34,185 nucleotides of DNA from an uncultured Geobacteraceae bacterium (GTDB lineage: Bacteria > Desulfobacterota > Desulfuromonadia > Geobacterales > Pseudopelobacteraceae), in the NCBI GenBank assembly GCA_903876875.1, contig CAIRBT010000133.1, positions 1 through 34,185 of the forward strand. Direction: 5' to 3'. Each line of letters opens with the position of its first letter. The first letter of the stretch is position 1. Below the pieces are notes generated by a model. That model searched no databases. It worked only from the letters and a program-made list of their open reading frames with translations, and was not told the DNA's origin. The translations under genes and the position numbers were made by a program. Shown in pieces: positions 14,942-22,684 of this stretch.

Positions 14942-15793
14942 ATGTCATATCGTGCCATTAAGGAATCATTACAAAGCGTCCCCACCATAGAAGGAGCCGG
15001 TGTGCGCCTCGTGCGTGCCTTCGGCCATGGCCAGGTTCCCCTCTTTGATCCGTTTCTGATGCTCGACGACTTCCACTCCTCTGATCCGGCCGACTACCTG
15101 GCTGGCTTCCCCTGGCATCCCCATCGTGGCATCGAGACCATTACCTATCTGTTGGAGGGAGAGGTTGAACATAGTGACAGCATGGGCAACCGGGGCATCA
15201 TCGGAGCGGGTGATATCCAGTGGATGACCGCCGGGAGCGGCGTTATCCATCAGGAGATGCCCCACGTTAGTCCGACCGGTACCATGTGGGGCTTCCAGTT
15301 CTGGTCAAATCTGCCCGCTGCCCACAAGATGATGGCACCCCGCTACCAGGACATCAAAGCCGCTGACATACCGGAAGTGACCCTCCCCGGTGCGGTAACG
15401 GTCAAAGTCATGGCCGGTGCGGTGTATGGCGTTGTGGGGCCGGTACAGGACATCATCAGCGAGCCGGAGATGCTGGATATCACGGTGCCAGCCGGTACAC
15501 AGTTCGAGCATCCTCTGCCGGCAGGTCATACGGCTTTTGCCTATATTCTCACGGGAGAGGCCTGTTTTGACGGGTCAGCAAAAGCATATCATCGGGAGAC
15601 CGTCCTGCTGTTTGAAAGGGAGGGTGCTGCGGTTAAAGTTGTCACGAGGGGGGAGGCGATCCGCTTCCTGCTGGTTTCCGGAAAACCACTTGGCGAACCG
15701 GTCGCCTGGGGGGGACCGATCGTCATGAACAGCCGTGAAGAATTGCAACTGGCTTTTAAGGAATATGAACAAGGGACTTTTATAAAACCATGA
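14942..15793 (+). CDS. Pirin family protein
   Basis: 283 residues with two cupin domains. The N-terminal metal site is visible: FPWHPHRGIETITYLLEGE (H-x-H and later E), then MTAGSGVIHQEMP supplies a further His. Bacterial pirins are iron-binding; some are quercetin dioxygenases and others modulate enzymes. TAGGAG lies before the ATG, 8 bp after the chemoreceptor stop, so it probably forms the last gene of the binding protein-receptor operon. Nothing in the sequence tells which pirin function applies. Confidence 0.92.
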   Translation: MSYRAIKESLQSVPTIEGAGVRLVRAFGHGQVPLFDPFLMLDDFHSSDPADYLAGFPWHPHRGIETITYLLEGEVEHSDSMGNRGIIGAGDIQWMTAGSGVIHQEMPHVSPTGTMWGFQFWSNLPAAHKMMAPRYQDIKAADIPEVTLPGAVTVKVMAGAVYGVVGPVQDIISEPEMLDITVPAGTQFEHPLPAGHTAFAYILTGEACFDGSAKAYHRETVLLFEREGAAVKVVTRGEAIRFLLVSGKPLGEPVAWGGPIVMNSREELQLAFKEYEQGTFIKP

Positions 15794-16116
15794 CCAGAAC
15801 TGACCGTCGATTAATGTTAAGTTTATTTTAATCTAACCCACCATATCTTATAACTGAATCGGTCGTACCCCTTCCACTATTATTTCGCATCCGTTTCGCT
15901 CACCCACAATCAACACCGCATAGTGCACGCCATAAGTTTAGCCCCTTTAATTACCCATTCCCAATAAAATCTAACAATGTTCTATATACCGCAGAAAAAT
16001 AAAAAATCTATATGTAATATCTTGTGATTATTATAATTTCTGATATAGAATAGAGACACACTGTTTAACGATAGTGAAAAAGTTGATGTATGGCGAACAT
16101 GCTAAGGGAGGAGTCA
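15794..16116. other. 323-bp AT-rich intergenic region before the beta-oxidation operon
   Basis: No coding frame of note. No strong terminator follows the pirin gene. Near its right end there is a plausible promoter (16022-16051), followed by a GGGAGGAG ribosome site for hbd. Confidence 0.6.
16022..16051 (+). promoter_or_regulatory. Candidate promoter of the hbd-crt-acd-emo-etfBA operon
   Basis: TTGTGA (16022-16027), 18 bases, then TAGAAT (16046-16051), 66 bp before the start. A second TATAAT-like hexamer lies inside the spacer, so the exact start is uncertain. Confidence 0.4.
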
Positions 16117-16962
16117 ATGATGACAACAATAGGCGTTCTTGGAGCGGGGCAGATGGGCAACGGCATCGCCCATGTTTTTGCACAGTATGGCTTTCAGGTG
16201 GTACTCTTTGACATAGCCCGGCCACAGTTGGAAAAGGCCCTTGTAATCATCAGGCAGAATCTGGAGCGACAGGCAAAAAAAGGGGCTCTTTCAGCGGAAC
16301 TGGTGGGTGAAACCATGGGGCGTATCACCACGACCCAGGATATGAACGACCTCTCTTCCGTTGATCTGGCGGTAGAAGCGGTCACCGAATATGAGCCACT
16401 CAAACTGGATATATTCCGGAAACTGGATGGCATCGTCAAGGCCGGTGCAATTTTGGCGTCAAACACATCATCAATTCCCATAACCAAAATTGCTTCGGTC
16501 ACCGGTCGTCCGGACAAAGTCATCGGTATGCACTTCATGAACCCGGTGCCGGTCATGAAGTTAGTGGAAGTAATCCGTGGTCATGCCACAAGTGACGAAA
16601 CCTTTGCCCGGATAGCCAAACTGGTAACCCACATTGAAAAAGAGCAGGCCGTTTCCCAGGACTATCCCGGCTTCATCGTTAACCGCATTCTGATTCCGAT
16701 GATTAATGAGGCGGTGTTTGCCCTCTACGAAGGGATCGCCACAGCGGAAGACATCGACAAGGGGATGAAACTGGGCACCAACCAACCCATGGGGCCGTTG
16801 ACGCTGGCTGATTTTATCGGCCTTGACACCGTGCTGGCCATCGCCAATGTGCTGTATGACGGCTACAAAGATCCGAAATACCGCCCCTGCCCCCTGCTGG
16901 TCAAAATGGTCAACGCCGGATATATGGGACGTAAGTCGGGGCGCGGTTTCTATACCTATTAG
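16117..16962 (+). CDS. hbd: 3-hydroxybutyryl-CoA dehydrogenase
   Basis: 281 residues. The NAD-binding turn GAGQMGNGIAHVFAQYG is at the N-terminus, with catalytic His and Glu in GMHFMNPVPVMKLVEVIRG. The Asn-containing SNTSSIPI and the C-terminal GRKSGRGFYTY are standard for the family. It interconverts 3-hydroxybutyryl-CoA and acetoacetyl-CoA. The start is ATG 16117 (MMTTIGV), with GGGAGGAG upstream; the 16090 frame adds a tail containing that site. It is the first gene of a six-gene operon with short gaps (10-25 bp) and ribosome sites before most genes. Confidence 0.93.
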   Translation: MMTTIGVLGAGQMGNGIAHVFAQYGFQVVLFDIARPQLEKALVIIRQNLERQAKKGALSAELVGETMGRITTTQDMNDLSSVDLAVEAVTEYEPLKLDIFRKLDGIVKAGAILASNTSSIPITKIASVTGRPDKVIGMHFMNPVPVMKLVEVIRGHATSDETFARIAKLVTHIEKEQAVSQDYPGFIVNRILIPMINEAVFALYEGIATAEDIDKGMKLGTNQPMGPLTLADFIGLDTVLAIANVLYDGYKDPKYRPCPLLVKMVNAGYMGRKSGRGFYTY

Positions 16963-16983
16963 TTTTCATCGGGAGGAATAGCC

Positions 16984-17766
16984 ATGGAATACAAAAATAT
17001 TCTGTTCGAGAGCAATGACGGCATCACCCTCATGACCATCAACAGCCCTCGCACCATGAATGCCCTTAATAGCGAGATTCTAGGCGAACTGGAAGCCGCC
17101 TGTCAGCAACTGGATCGGGACGGCAGCGTCAAAGTCGTTATTATTACCGGTGCCGGTGAAAAGGCCTTCGTTGCCGGTGCCGACATCAAAGAGATGTCCC
17201 GGATGAGTTCCTTTGAGGGGGCGGAGTTTGCCCGCAAGGGACAGCGGGTTATGACGCGCATCAACACAATGCGCAAGCCGGTAATTGCCGCTGTCAACGG
17301 CTATGCCCTCGGTGGCGGCCTGGAACTTGCCCTGGCGTGCGACTTCATCTATGCGTCTGAAAAAGCCCGCTTCGGCTTTCCTGAAGTGGGACTAGGTATC
17401 ATCCCCGGCTTTGGCGGCACCCAGAATCTGGCACGACTGATCGGGCCAAGCAGGGCAAACGAGCTGATTTTCTCCGGGCGTATGATCACTGCGGAACAGA
17501 GCTTCTCCTGGGGAATTATCAATGTGCTCTGCCCCCCTGAAGAGCTGATTTCACGGACGCTGGCAACGGCGCGGGAGATTACCACCAAGGGTTCCCTCGG
17601 TGTGGCCTTTGCCAAGGATGTCATCCTGAACGGCTTGAACATGGCCAAGGAAGATGGCTTCCGCTACGAAGCGTCGCTGTTCGGCGTGCTTTTTACCACG
17701 GAAGATCAGCTTGAGGGCATGGCTGCCTTCATGGAAAAACGTACGGCGGTTTTTCAAGGCAAATAA
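16984..17766 (+). CDS. crt: Enoyl-CoA hydratase (crotonase)
   Basis: 260 residues. The oxyanion-hole segments are AGADIKEM and GYALGGGLELALACD; the catalytic Glu region is PEVGLGIIPGFGGTQNLARL. Both hydratase glutamates are in place (GGLELA and PEVGLG). It hydrates crotonyl-CoA to 3-hydroxybutyryl-CoA. GGGAGGAA precedes the ATG, 21 bp after hbd. Confidence 0.93.
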   Translation: MEYKNILFESNDGITLMTINSPRTMNALNSEILGELEAACQQLDRDGSVKVVIITGAGEKAFVAGADIKEMSRMSSFEGAEFARKGQRVMTRINTMRKPVIAAVNGYALGGGLELALACDFIYASEKARFGFPEVGLGIIPGFGGTQNLARLIGPSRANELIFSGRMITAEQSFSWGIINVLCPPEELISRTLATAREITTKGSLGVAFAKDVILNGLNMAKEDGFRYEASLFGVLFTTEDQLEGMAAFMEKRTAVFQGK

Positions 17767-17789
17767 AACGATAACACGGAGGAATTACC

Positions 17790-18929
17790 ATGGATTTTGA
17801 ACTGAGCCAGGATCACAAGGTACTACAATCGGCGGTGCGGGACTTCGTAGAAAAAGAGATTAAGCCGATTGCCATGAAAATTGATGAAGATCATGCCATC
17901 CCGGATGCACTGGTACAAAAAATGAGCGACATGGGCTTTCTCGGCAGTTACCTGCCCGAGGAATACGGCGGAGCAGGACTTGACATGCTTTCCTATGCCA
18001 TTGTTGTTGAAGAAGTTTCTAAAGCCTGTGGGTCAAGTGGTGTGTTGATCTCCGCCCACACCTCCCTTGCCAGTGGCCCCATTTATACATTCGGCACCGA
18101 GGAGCAGAAGAAAAAATGGCTTCCCCCCCTGAACAGCGGCGAGAAAATCGGCTGTTTTCTCTTGACGGAACCGGGAGCAGGCAGTGATGCCGGTGGAACC
18201 GCCACCACGTACAGCCGTAATGGGGATCACTTTGTCATCAACGGCAGCAAAACGTTCATTACCAACGGCGGCTATCTGGGCACCGGTATCCTCATCGCCT
18301 CCTTTGATCGCAGCCTCAAACACAAGGGGATCAGTGCCTTCATCGTCGACCTGCAATCGCCCGGCGTCACCATTTTGAAAAACGAAAACAAAATGGGCAT
18401 CCGGGGTAGTTACACCACCGCCTTTGCCTTTGATAACCTGCGGGTGCCGGTTGAGAACCTGCTGGGGCAGGAAGGCAAAGGATTTAACGTTGCCATGGAC
18501 ACCCTGAACGGGGGGCGCATCGGCATCGCCTCACAGGCTTTGGGAATCGCCGAAGGTGCCTTTGAACGTGCCCTCGCCTATTCCAAAGAGCGCAAACAGT
18601 TTGATCAGGCCATCTGTGAATTCCAGGCGATTCAGTTCAAACTGGCAGATATGTGGACCCGCATTGAAACGAGCAAGCTGCTGACCTATAAGGCGGCATG
18701 CCTGAAAGATGCCAAGAAGAACTACACCATGGAATCGGCCATGTGCAAAATGCACGCCTCGGAAACGGCAACCTTTGTCACCAAAGAGGCGATGCAGATC
18801 CATGGCGGTTACGGCTACATTGCCGACTACGAGGTTGAGCGGATGTACCGGGATGCCAAAATCACCGAGATCTACGAGGGCACCAACGAAGTTCAGCGCG
18901 TCGTTATCTCCAAGCTGCTGTTGTCGTAA
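17790..18929 (+). CDS. Acyl-CoA dehydrogenase (short-chain, butyryl-CoA type)
   Basis: 379 residues, the usual length. The FAD/substrate motif CFLLTEPGAGSDAGG and the catalytic base Glu in IYEGTNEVQR mark the butyryl/short-chain group; GGYGYIADYEVERMYRDAK is also typical. It oxidises acyl-CoA to the 2-enoyl-CoA and passes electrons to ETF, encoded at the end of the same operon. Chain-length preference is inferred from the crt and hbd neighbours. GGAGGAAT precedes the ATG. Confidence 0.92.
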   Translation: MDFELSQDHKVLQSAVRDFVEKEIKPIAMKIDEDHAIPDALVQKMSDMGFLGSYLPEEYGGAGLDMLSYAIVVEEVSKACGSSGVLISAHTSLASGPIYTFGTEEQKKKWLPPLNSGEKIGCFLLTEPGAGSDAGGTATTYSRNGDHFVINGSKTFITNGGYLGTGILIASFDRSLKHKGISAFIVDLQSPGVTILKNENKMGIRGSYTTAFAFDNLRVPVENLLGQEGKGFNVAMDTLNGGRIGIASQALGIAEGAFERALAYSKERKQFDQAICEFQAIQFKLADMWTRIETSKLLTYKAACLKDAKKNYTMESAMCKMHASETATFVTKEAMQIHGGYGYIADYEVERMYRDAKITEIYEGTNEVQRVVISKLLLS

Positions 18930-18941
18930 ACCGGGGTTACC

Positions 18942-20930
18942 ATGGAAGCTACCCGTCACATATACTGGAATGTGGGCCATTCTGTTGTCATCCCGATGTA
19001 CCTCATGGCCTGTGCCGCCATCGGCTGGATGGCGTGGGGGTTCTGGCAGCGGTTACCGCTCTGGCGTCAGGGGAAGTCACTTAACCGCTGTGACAATTAC
19101 GACCTGCGGGTGAAACGGATGCTAGCCGAGGTGTACGGGCAGATTAAAGTGTCCCGGGTCACCGATGGCGGCCTGTTCCATGCCCTCTTTTTCTGGAGCT
19201 TCCTGCTGCTCTTTGCCGGGACACTGGTAATAATGATCCAGGCTGATGTGGTCACCCCCCTGACTCACCTTAACATCCTGTCAGGCGAATTTTATAACAT
19301 GTTCTCCCTGCTGCTTGATCTGGCCGGAATCCTGGCAATTATCATGCTGGCAGGGCTCTTTATCCGCCGCTTCGTCATACAGCCGAAGGGACTGGAGATC
19401 GTTAAAGATGATTACCTCGTTCTCCAGCTCCTCTTCGCCATCCTCATCAGCGGTTTTTTGATCGAAGGTGCCCGGATGGCCGCCACCGAACTGCACCAGA
19501 ACCCCGAGTTGGCGCGTTTTTCTCCCGGGGGGCTCCTGGCCGCCTCCCTCTTCGCGGCACTGGAGCCGGACGCCTTGCTCATCACCCATAAGATCCTCTG
19601 GTGGTTTCATTTCGTACTGGTACTCGGTTTTTTTGCCGCCATTCCTCGCACGAAATTACGTCACCTGTTCACCACCGCCGCCAATGCCTTTTTCGCCCCC
19701 TTGGAACCGAAGGGTACCATCGCCACCATTAATCTTGAGGATGAAACGGTGGAGCAGTTTGGTGTCACAACCATCACCGACCTTACTTGGAAAGACATCT
19801 TTGACGCCGATGCCTGCACCTCCTGCAAGCGGTGCCAGGAGTGCTGCCCGGCATACCGCACCGATAAACCACTTTCCCCCATGAAAATGGTGAAACAGCT
19901 CGGTGAATATGCGGAAAACAACCCGGGTGGCAACCTCATTGAGGCCGTCAGCCAGGAGGCACTCTGGTCCTGCACAACCTGCCGTGCCTGTCAGGACATC
20001 TGTCCGGCCAACGTCGAACATGTCAATAAAATTATCGAGATGCGTCGCAGCCTGACCCTCATGGAAGGTGCCTTCCCCGGTGATGAAGTGCGTACCGCCG
20101 TCAATAACATTGAGGTAAACGGCAATCCCTTCGGCCTTGCCTATGCAGCCCGTGGCGATTGGGCCGCCTCCCATCAGGTGTCAATTATGGGACAGGACAG
20201 CGATGTGGATATCCTCTATTTCGTCGGCTGCTACGCCTCCATTGACAAGCGAAATCAGATAATTGCCGGTAACTTCATCAAAATCTGTGCTGCGGCCGGT
20301 ATTAAGGTCGGTATCCTTGGTAAAGAAGAAAAATGCTGCGGTGAACCGGTCAGAAAGCTGGGTAATGAATACCTGTACCAGATGACCGCCACGGAAAATA
20401 TTGAGATGATCAAGGCCTATGGCGTTAAAAAAATCGTCACCACCTGCCCCCACTGTTTCAACACCCTGGCTCGTGATTATCGGGATCTGGGGCTGGCTAT
20501 CCCGGTCGAACATTACAGCACCTATATCCATACCTTGCTCATGAGCGGCAGGCTGCATCTGACACCAAAACCGTTCCCCTTCACCTACCATGACTCCTGC
20601 TATCTTGGCCGCTACATGGATATTTTTGATCAACCCCGGGCCGTTCTGGCACAGGCGGGGGGGATACTTACCGAGATGGACAGACATGGTTCCGACAGTT
20701 TTTGCTGCAGTGCCGGCGGGGGGCGTATCATCGCCGAAGAAAAGCTGGGAAGTAAAATCAGCGAACTCAGAGTCAAAATGGCCACCGACACAGGAATGCC
20801 GCTGCTGGTTTCAAACTGTCCCTTCTGCCTGAGTATGTTTGAAGACGGCATCAAAACCGGCGGAGCGGAAGGAAAACTGCGGGTAAGGGATCTTGCCGAG
20901 ATTGTGGCAGAGCGGATAACGAATTCATAA
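18942..20930 (+). CDS. Membrane FeS oxidoreductase, likely ETF:menaquinone oxidoreductase (EMO type)
   Basis: 662 residues. The first ~240 carry about five hydrophobic helices (NarI-like cytochrome-type membrane domain). Then two ferredoxin-type clusters follow: CTSCKRCQECCP and CTTCRACQDICP, both C-x2-C-x2-C-x3-CP. The C-terminal half has two CCG (HdrB-like) repeats with CCGEP, CPHCFNTL, HDSCYLGR, CCSAGGGR and CPFC. This architecture matches the membrane DUF224/HdrD-like proteins beside etf genes in Geobacter and Syntrophomonas, reported to move electrons from reduced ETF to (methyl)menaquinone. Its place between the dehydrogenase and etfB fits that job. Confidence 0.88.
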   Translation: MEATRHIYWNVGHSVVIPMYLMACAAIGWMAWGFWQRLPLWRQGKSLNRCDNYDLRVKRMLAEVYGQIKVSRVTDGGLFHALFFWSFLLLFAGTLVIMIQADVVTPLTHLNILSGEFYNMFSLLLDLAGILAIIMLAGLFIRRFVIQPKGLEIVKDDYLVLQLLFAILISGFLIEGARMAATELHQNPELARFSPGGLLAASLFAALEPDALLITHKILWWFHFVLVLGFFAAIPRTKLRHLFTTAANAFFAPLEPKGTIATINLEDETVEQFGVTTITDLTWKDIFDADACTSCKRCQECCPAYRTDKPLSPMKMVKQLGEYAENNPGGNLIEAVSQEALWSCTTCRACQDICPANVEHVNKIIEMRRSLTLMEGAFPGDEVRTAVNNIEVNGNPFGLAYAARGDWAASHQVSIMGQDSDVDILYFVGCYASIDKRNQIIAGNFIKICAAAGIKVGILGKEEKCCGEPVRKLGNEYLYQMTATENIEMIKAYGVKKIVTTCPHCFNTLARDYRDLGLAIPVEHYSTYIHTLLMSGRLHLTPKPFPFTYHDSCYLGRYMDIFDQPRAVLAQAGGILTEMDRHGSDSFCCSAGGGRIIAEEKLGSKISELRVKMATDTGMPLLVSNCPFCLSMFEDGIKTGGAEGKLRVRDLAEIVAERITNS

Positions 20931-20953
20931 TCAACACTTTTGGAGGTATTCAG

Positions 20954-21730
20954 ATGAAATTACTTGTCTGTGTCAAACAGGTTCCTGACATGGAATCCCG
21001 CTTCAAACCTGACGCCTCGGGCGTATGGTATAATGAGGCCGATCTTGCGTTCCGTATGAACGAGTATGATGAATATGCAGTGGAACAGGCGGTGCGCCTC
21101 CGTGAAGAGCTGGGAGAGGGTACCCTACTCACCGTACTCTCCATCGGCCCTGATCGGGTGGTTGAAACCATTAAAAAAGCCTTGGCTATGGGGTGCGACA
21201 ACGCCGTACATATTCAGGACACCACGGTGTCAGCCAAAGATCCGTGGCAGATTGCCTCAATTATTGCAACATATGCTCAAGACAAACAGTTCGACCTGAT
21301 ATTTACCGGCATGCAATCACAGGATCGGGGCTCGGCACAGGTTGGAGTTACCGTGGCAGAATTACTGAAATTTTCCTGTACGACGACTATTGTCGGCTTT
21401 GCCTACGACAGCTGCACAGTAACGACAAAGCGTGAAATAGAAGGGGGCATCAAGGGAGTTGTCACATTGAAGACTCCGGCACTTGTTACCTGTCAACTGG
21501 GGCTGAATATACCCCGTTACCCCACATTACCGAATATTATGAAGGCAAAGAAGAAAGAAATTGTCGCCATTCAGGTAACTGATTTTATGACAACAGAATC
21601 GCGGGTAACCACCACACATTTCCATTCACCCATGAAAAAAAGTGGCGGAATTGTTCTTGAGGGGGATGTGGGGGAACTTGTTGATAAGGTACGGGCAATT
21701 CTTAAGGAAAAATCCCTGGTATTACGGTAG
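20954..21730 (+). CDS. etfB: Electron transfer flavoprotein beta subunit
   Basis: 258 residues. It starts MKLLVCVKQVPDMESRF, with the MNEYDEYAVEQAVRLRE and TGMQSQDRGSAQVG segments typical of EtfB, which binds AMP in ordinary ETFs. TGGAGG precedes the ATG, 23 bp after the FeS oxidoreductase. With EtfA it carries electrons from the acyl-CoA dehydrogenase to the membrane oxidoreductase. A bifurcating type cannot be excluded from sequence alone, but the neighbouring quinone-side enzyme argues for a simple carrier. Confidence 0.93.
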   Translation: MKLLVCVKQVPDMESRFKPDASGVWYNEADLAFRMNEYDEYAVEQAVRLREELGEGTLLTVLSIGPDRVVETIKKALAMGCDNAVHIQDTTVSAKDPWQIASIIATYAQDKQFDLIFTGMQSQDRGSAQVGVTVAELLKFSCTTTIVGFAYDSCTVTTKREIEGGIKGVVTLKTPALVTCQLGLNIPRYPTLPNIMKAKKKEIVAIQVTDFMTTESRVTTTHFHSPMKKSGGIVLEGDVGELVDKVRAILKEKSLVLR

Positions 21731-21739
21731 GAGGCAGCC

Positions 21740-22651
21740 ATGAAAACCATATTGATCGGTGAATATCGCGAAGGAAAAATGCTGGACGCAACATATGAAC
21801 TGTTCGGGTTTGCCCGGCAACTGGGGGGTGAAACCGTGATGTTCCTGGTCGGAGACGAAACCGTGCTCCCTGCCTATGACGGCACCCTGTATCTGGCGGA
21901 GGCGGTACAGTGCGGTGAGTACAATCCGGAACTGCACAAAAAACTGCTCCTGGAAACGGTACAGAAAGAGAATCCGGACAACATCGTTTTTATCCACTCT
22001 TCCTATGGCTGGGATCTGGCACCACGGGTTGCTGCGGCCCTGAAAGTTGCCCAGGTGTCTGAAATAGTCGACATTATCGATGGTGGCTTCGAGGTTGGCT
22101 GTTGTAACGCCAAGATGCGCCGTACGGTTACACCGGCAACGTCACGGGCCGTGCTCACCATCCAGACGGGAGCATTTCCAGCAGTGCAGCCCGGTGGCAC
22201 ACCGGCAGTCATAAAAATCAGTAGTGACAGTGACGGCTCGCTCACGTTTGTCGGCTATGAACCTGCTGACAAGAAAGATGTCGATCTGGCCAAAGCAGAC
22301 ATCATCGTCAGTGCCGGGCGGGGTGTCGGCAAAAAGGACAATATCGCCATTATTCAGGCTTTGGCAACGGCTTTAGGTGGTGAGCTGGGAGCAAGCAGGC
22401 CGGTGGTCGATGCCGGCTGGGTACCCCACAATCAACAGGTAGGCACCACCGGACAGACCGTATCACCGAAACTGTACATCGCCTGCGGCATAAGTGGAGC
22501 CATTCAGCATGTGGCCGGTATGAAAAAAGCCGACTTCACCCTTGCCATAAACAAGGACAGGGACGCTCCCATAGGCGAGTTTGCCGATGTGCTGGTGATT
22601 GCCGACGTCATGCAATTTGTCCCCGCCTTAACGGCAAAGATTGCACAATAA
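21740..22651 (+). CDS. etfA: Electron transfer flavoprotein alpha subunit
   Basis: 303 residues. The FAD-binding C-terminal signature is complete: SAGRGVG, GASRPVVDAGWV, QVGTTGQTVSPKLYIACGISGA and INKDRDAPIG. It is a little shorter than many EtfA proteins, with a compact N-terminal domain and no ferredoxin insert. It pairs with EtfB. A 9-bp gap and GTAGGAGG link it to etfB. It is the last gene of the operon; the next gene is convergent 33 bp away, and I see no clear terminator between them. Confidence 0.93.
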   Translation: MKTILIGEYREGKMLDATYELFGFARQLGGETVMFLVGDETVLPAYDGTLYLAEAVQCGEYNPELHKKLLLETVQKENPDNIVFIHSSYGWDLAPRVAAALKVAQVSEIVDIIDGGFEVGCCNAKMRRTVTPATSRAVLTIQTGAFPAVQPGGTPAVIKISSDSDGSLTFVGYEPADKKDVDLAKADIIVSAGRGVGKKDNIAIIQALATALGGELGASRPVVDAGWVPHNQQVGTTGQTVSPKLYIACGISGAIQHVAGMKKADFTLAINKDRDAPIGEFADVLVIADVMQFVPALTAKIAQ

Positions 22652-22684
22652 AGGCTAAAGCTTACAAGGGGAGAGCCACGCATT

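Noticed and set aside
15794-16021. Terminator after the pirin gene
   Set aside because: Several short AT-rich inverted repeats but no GC-rich stem followed by a U-tract.
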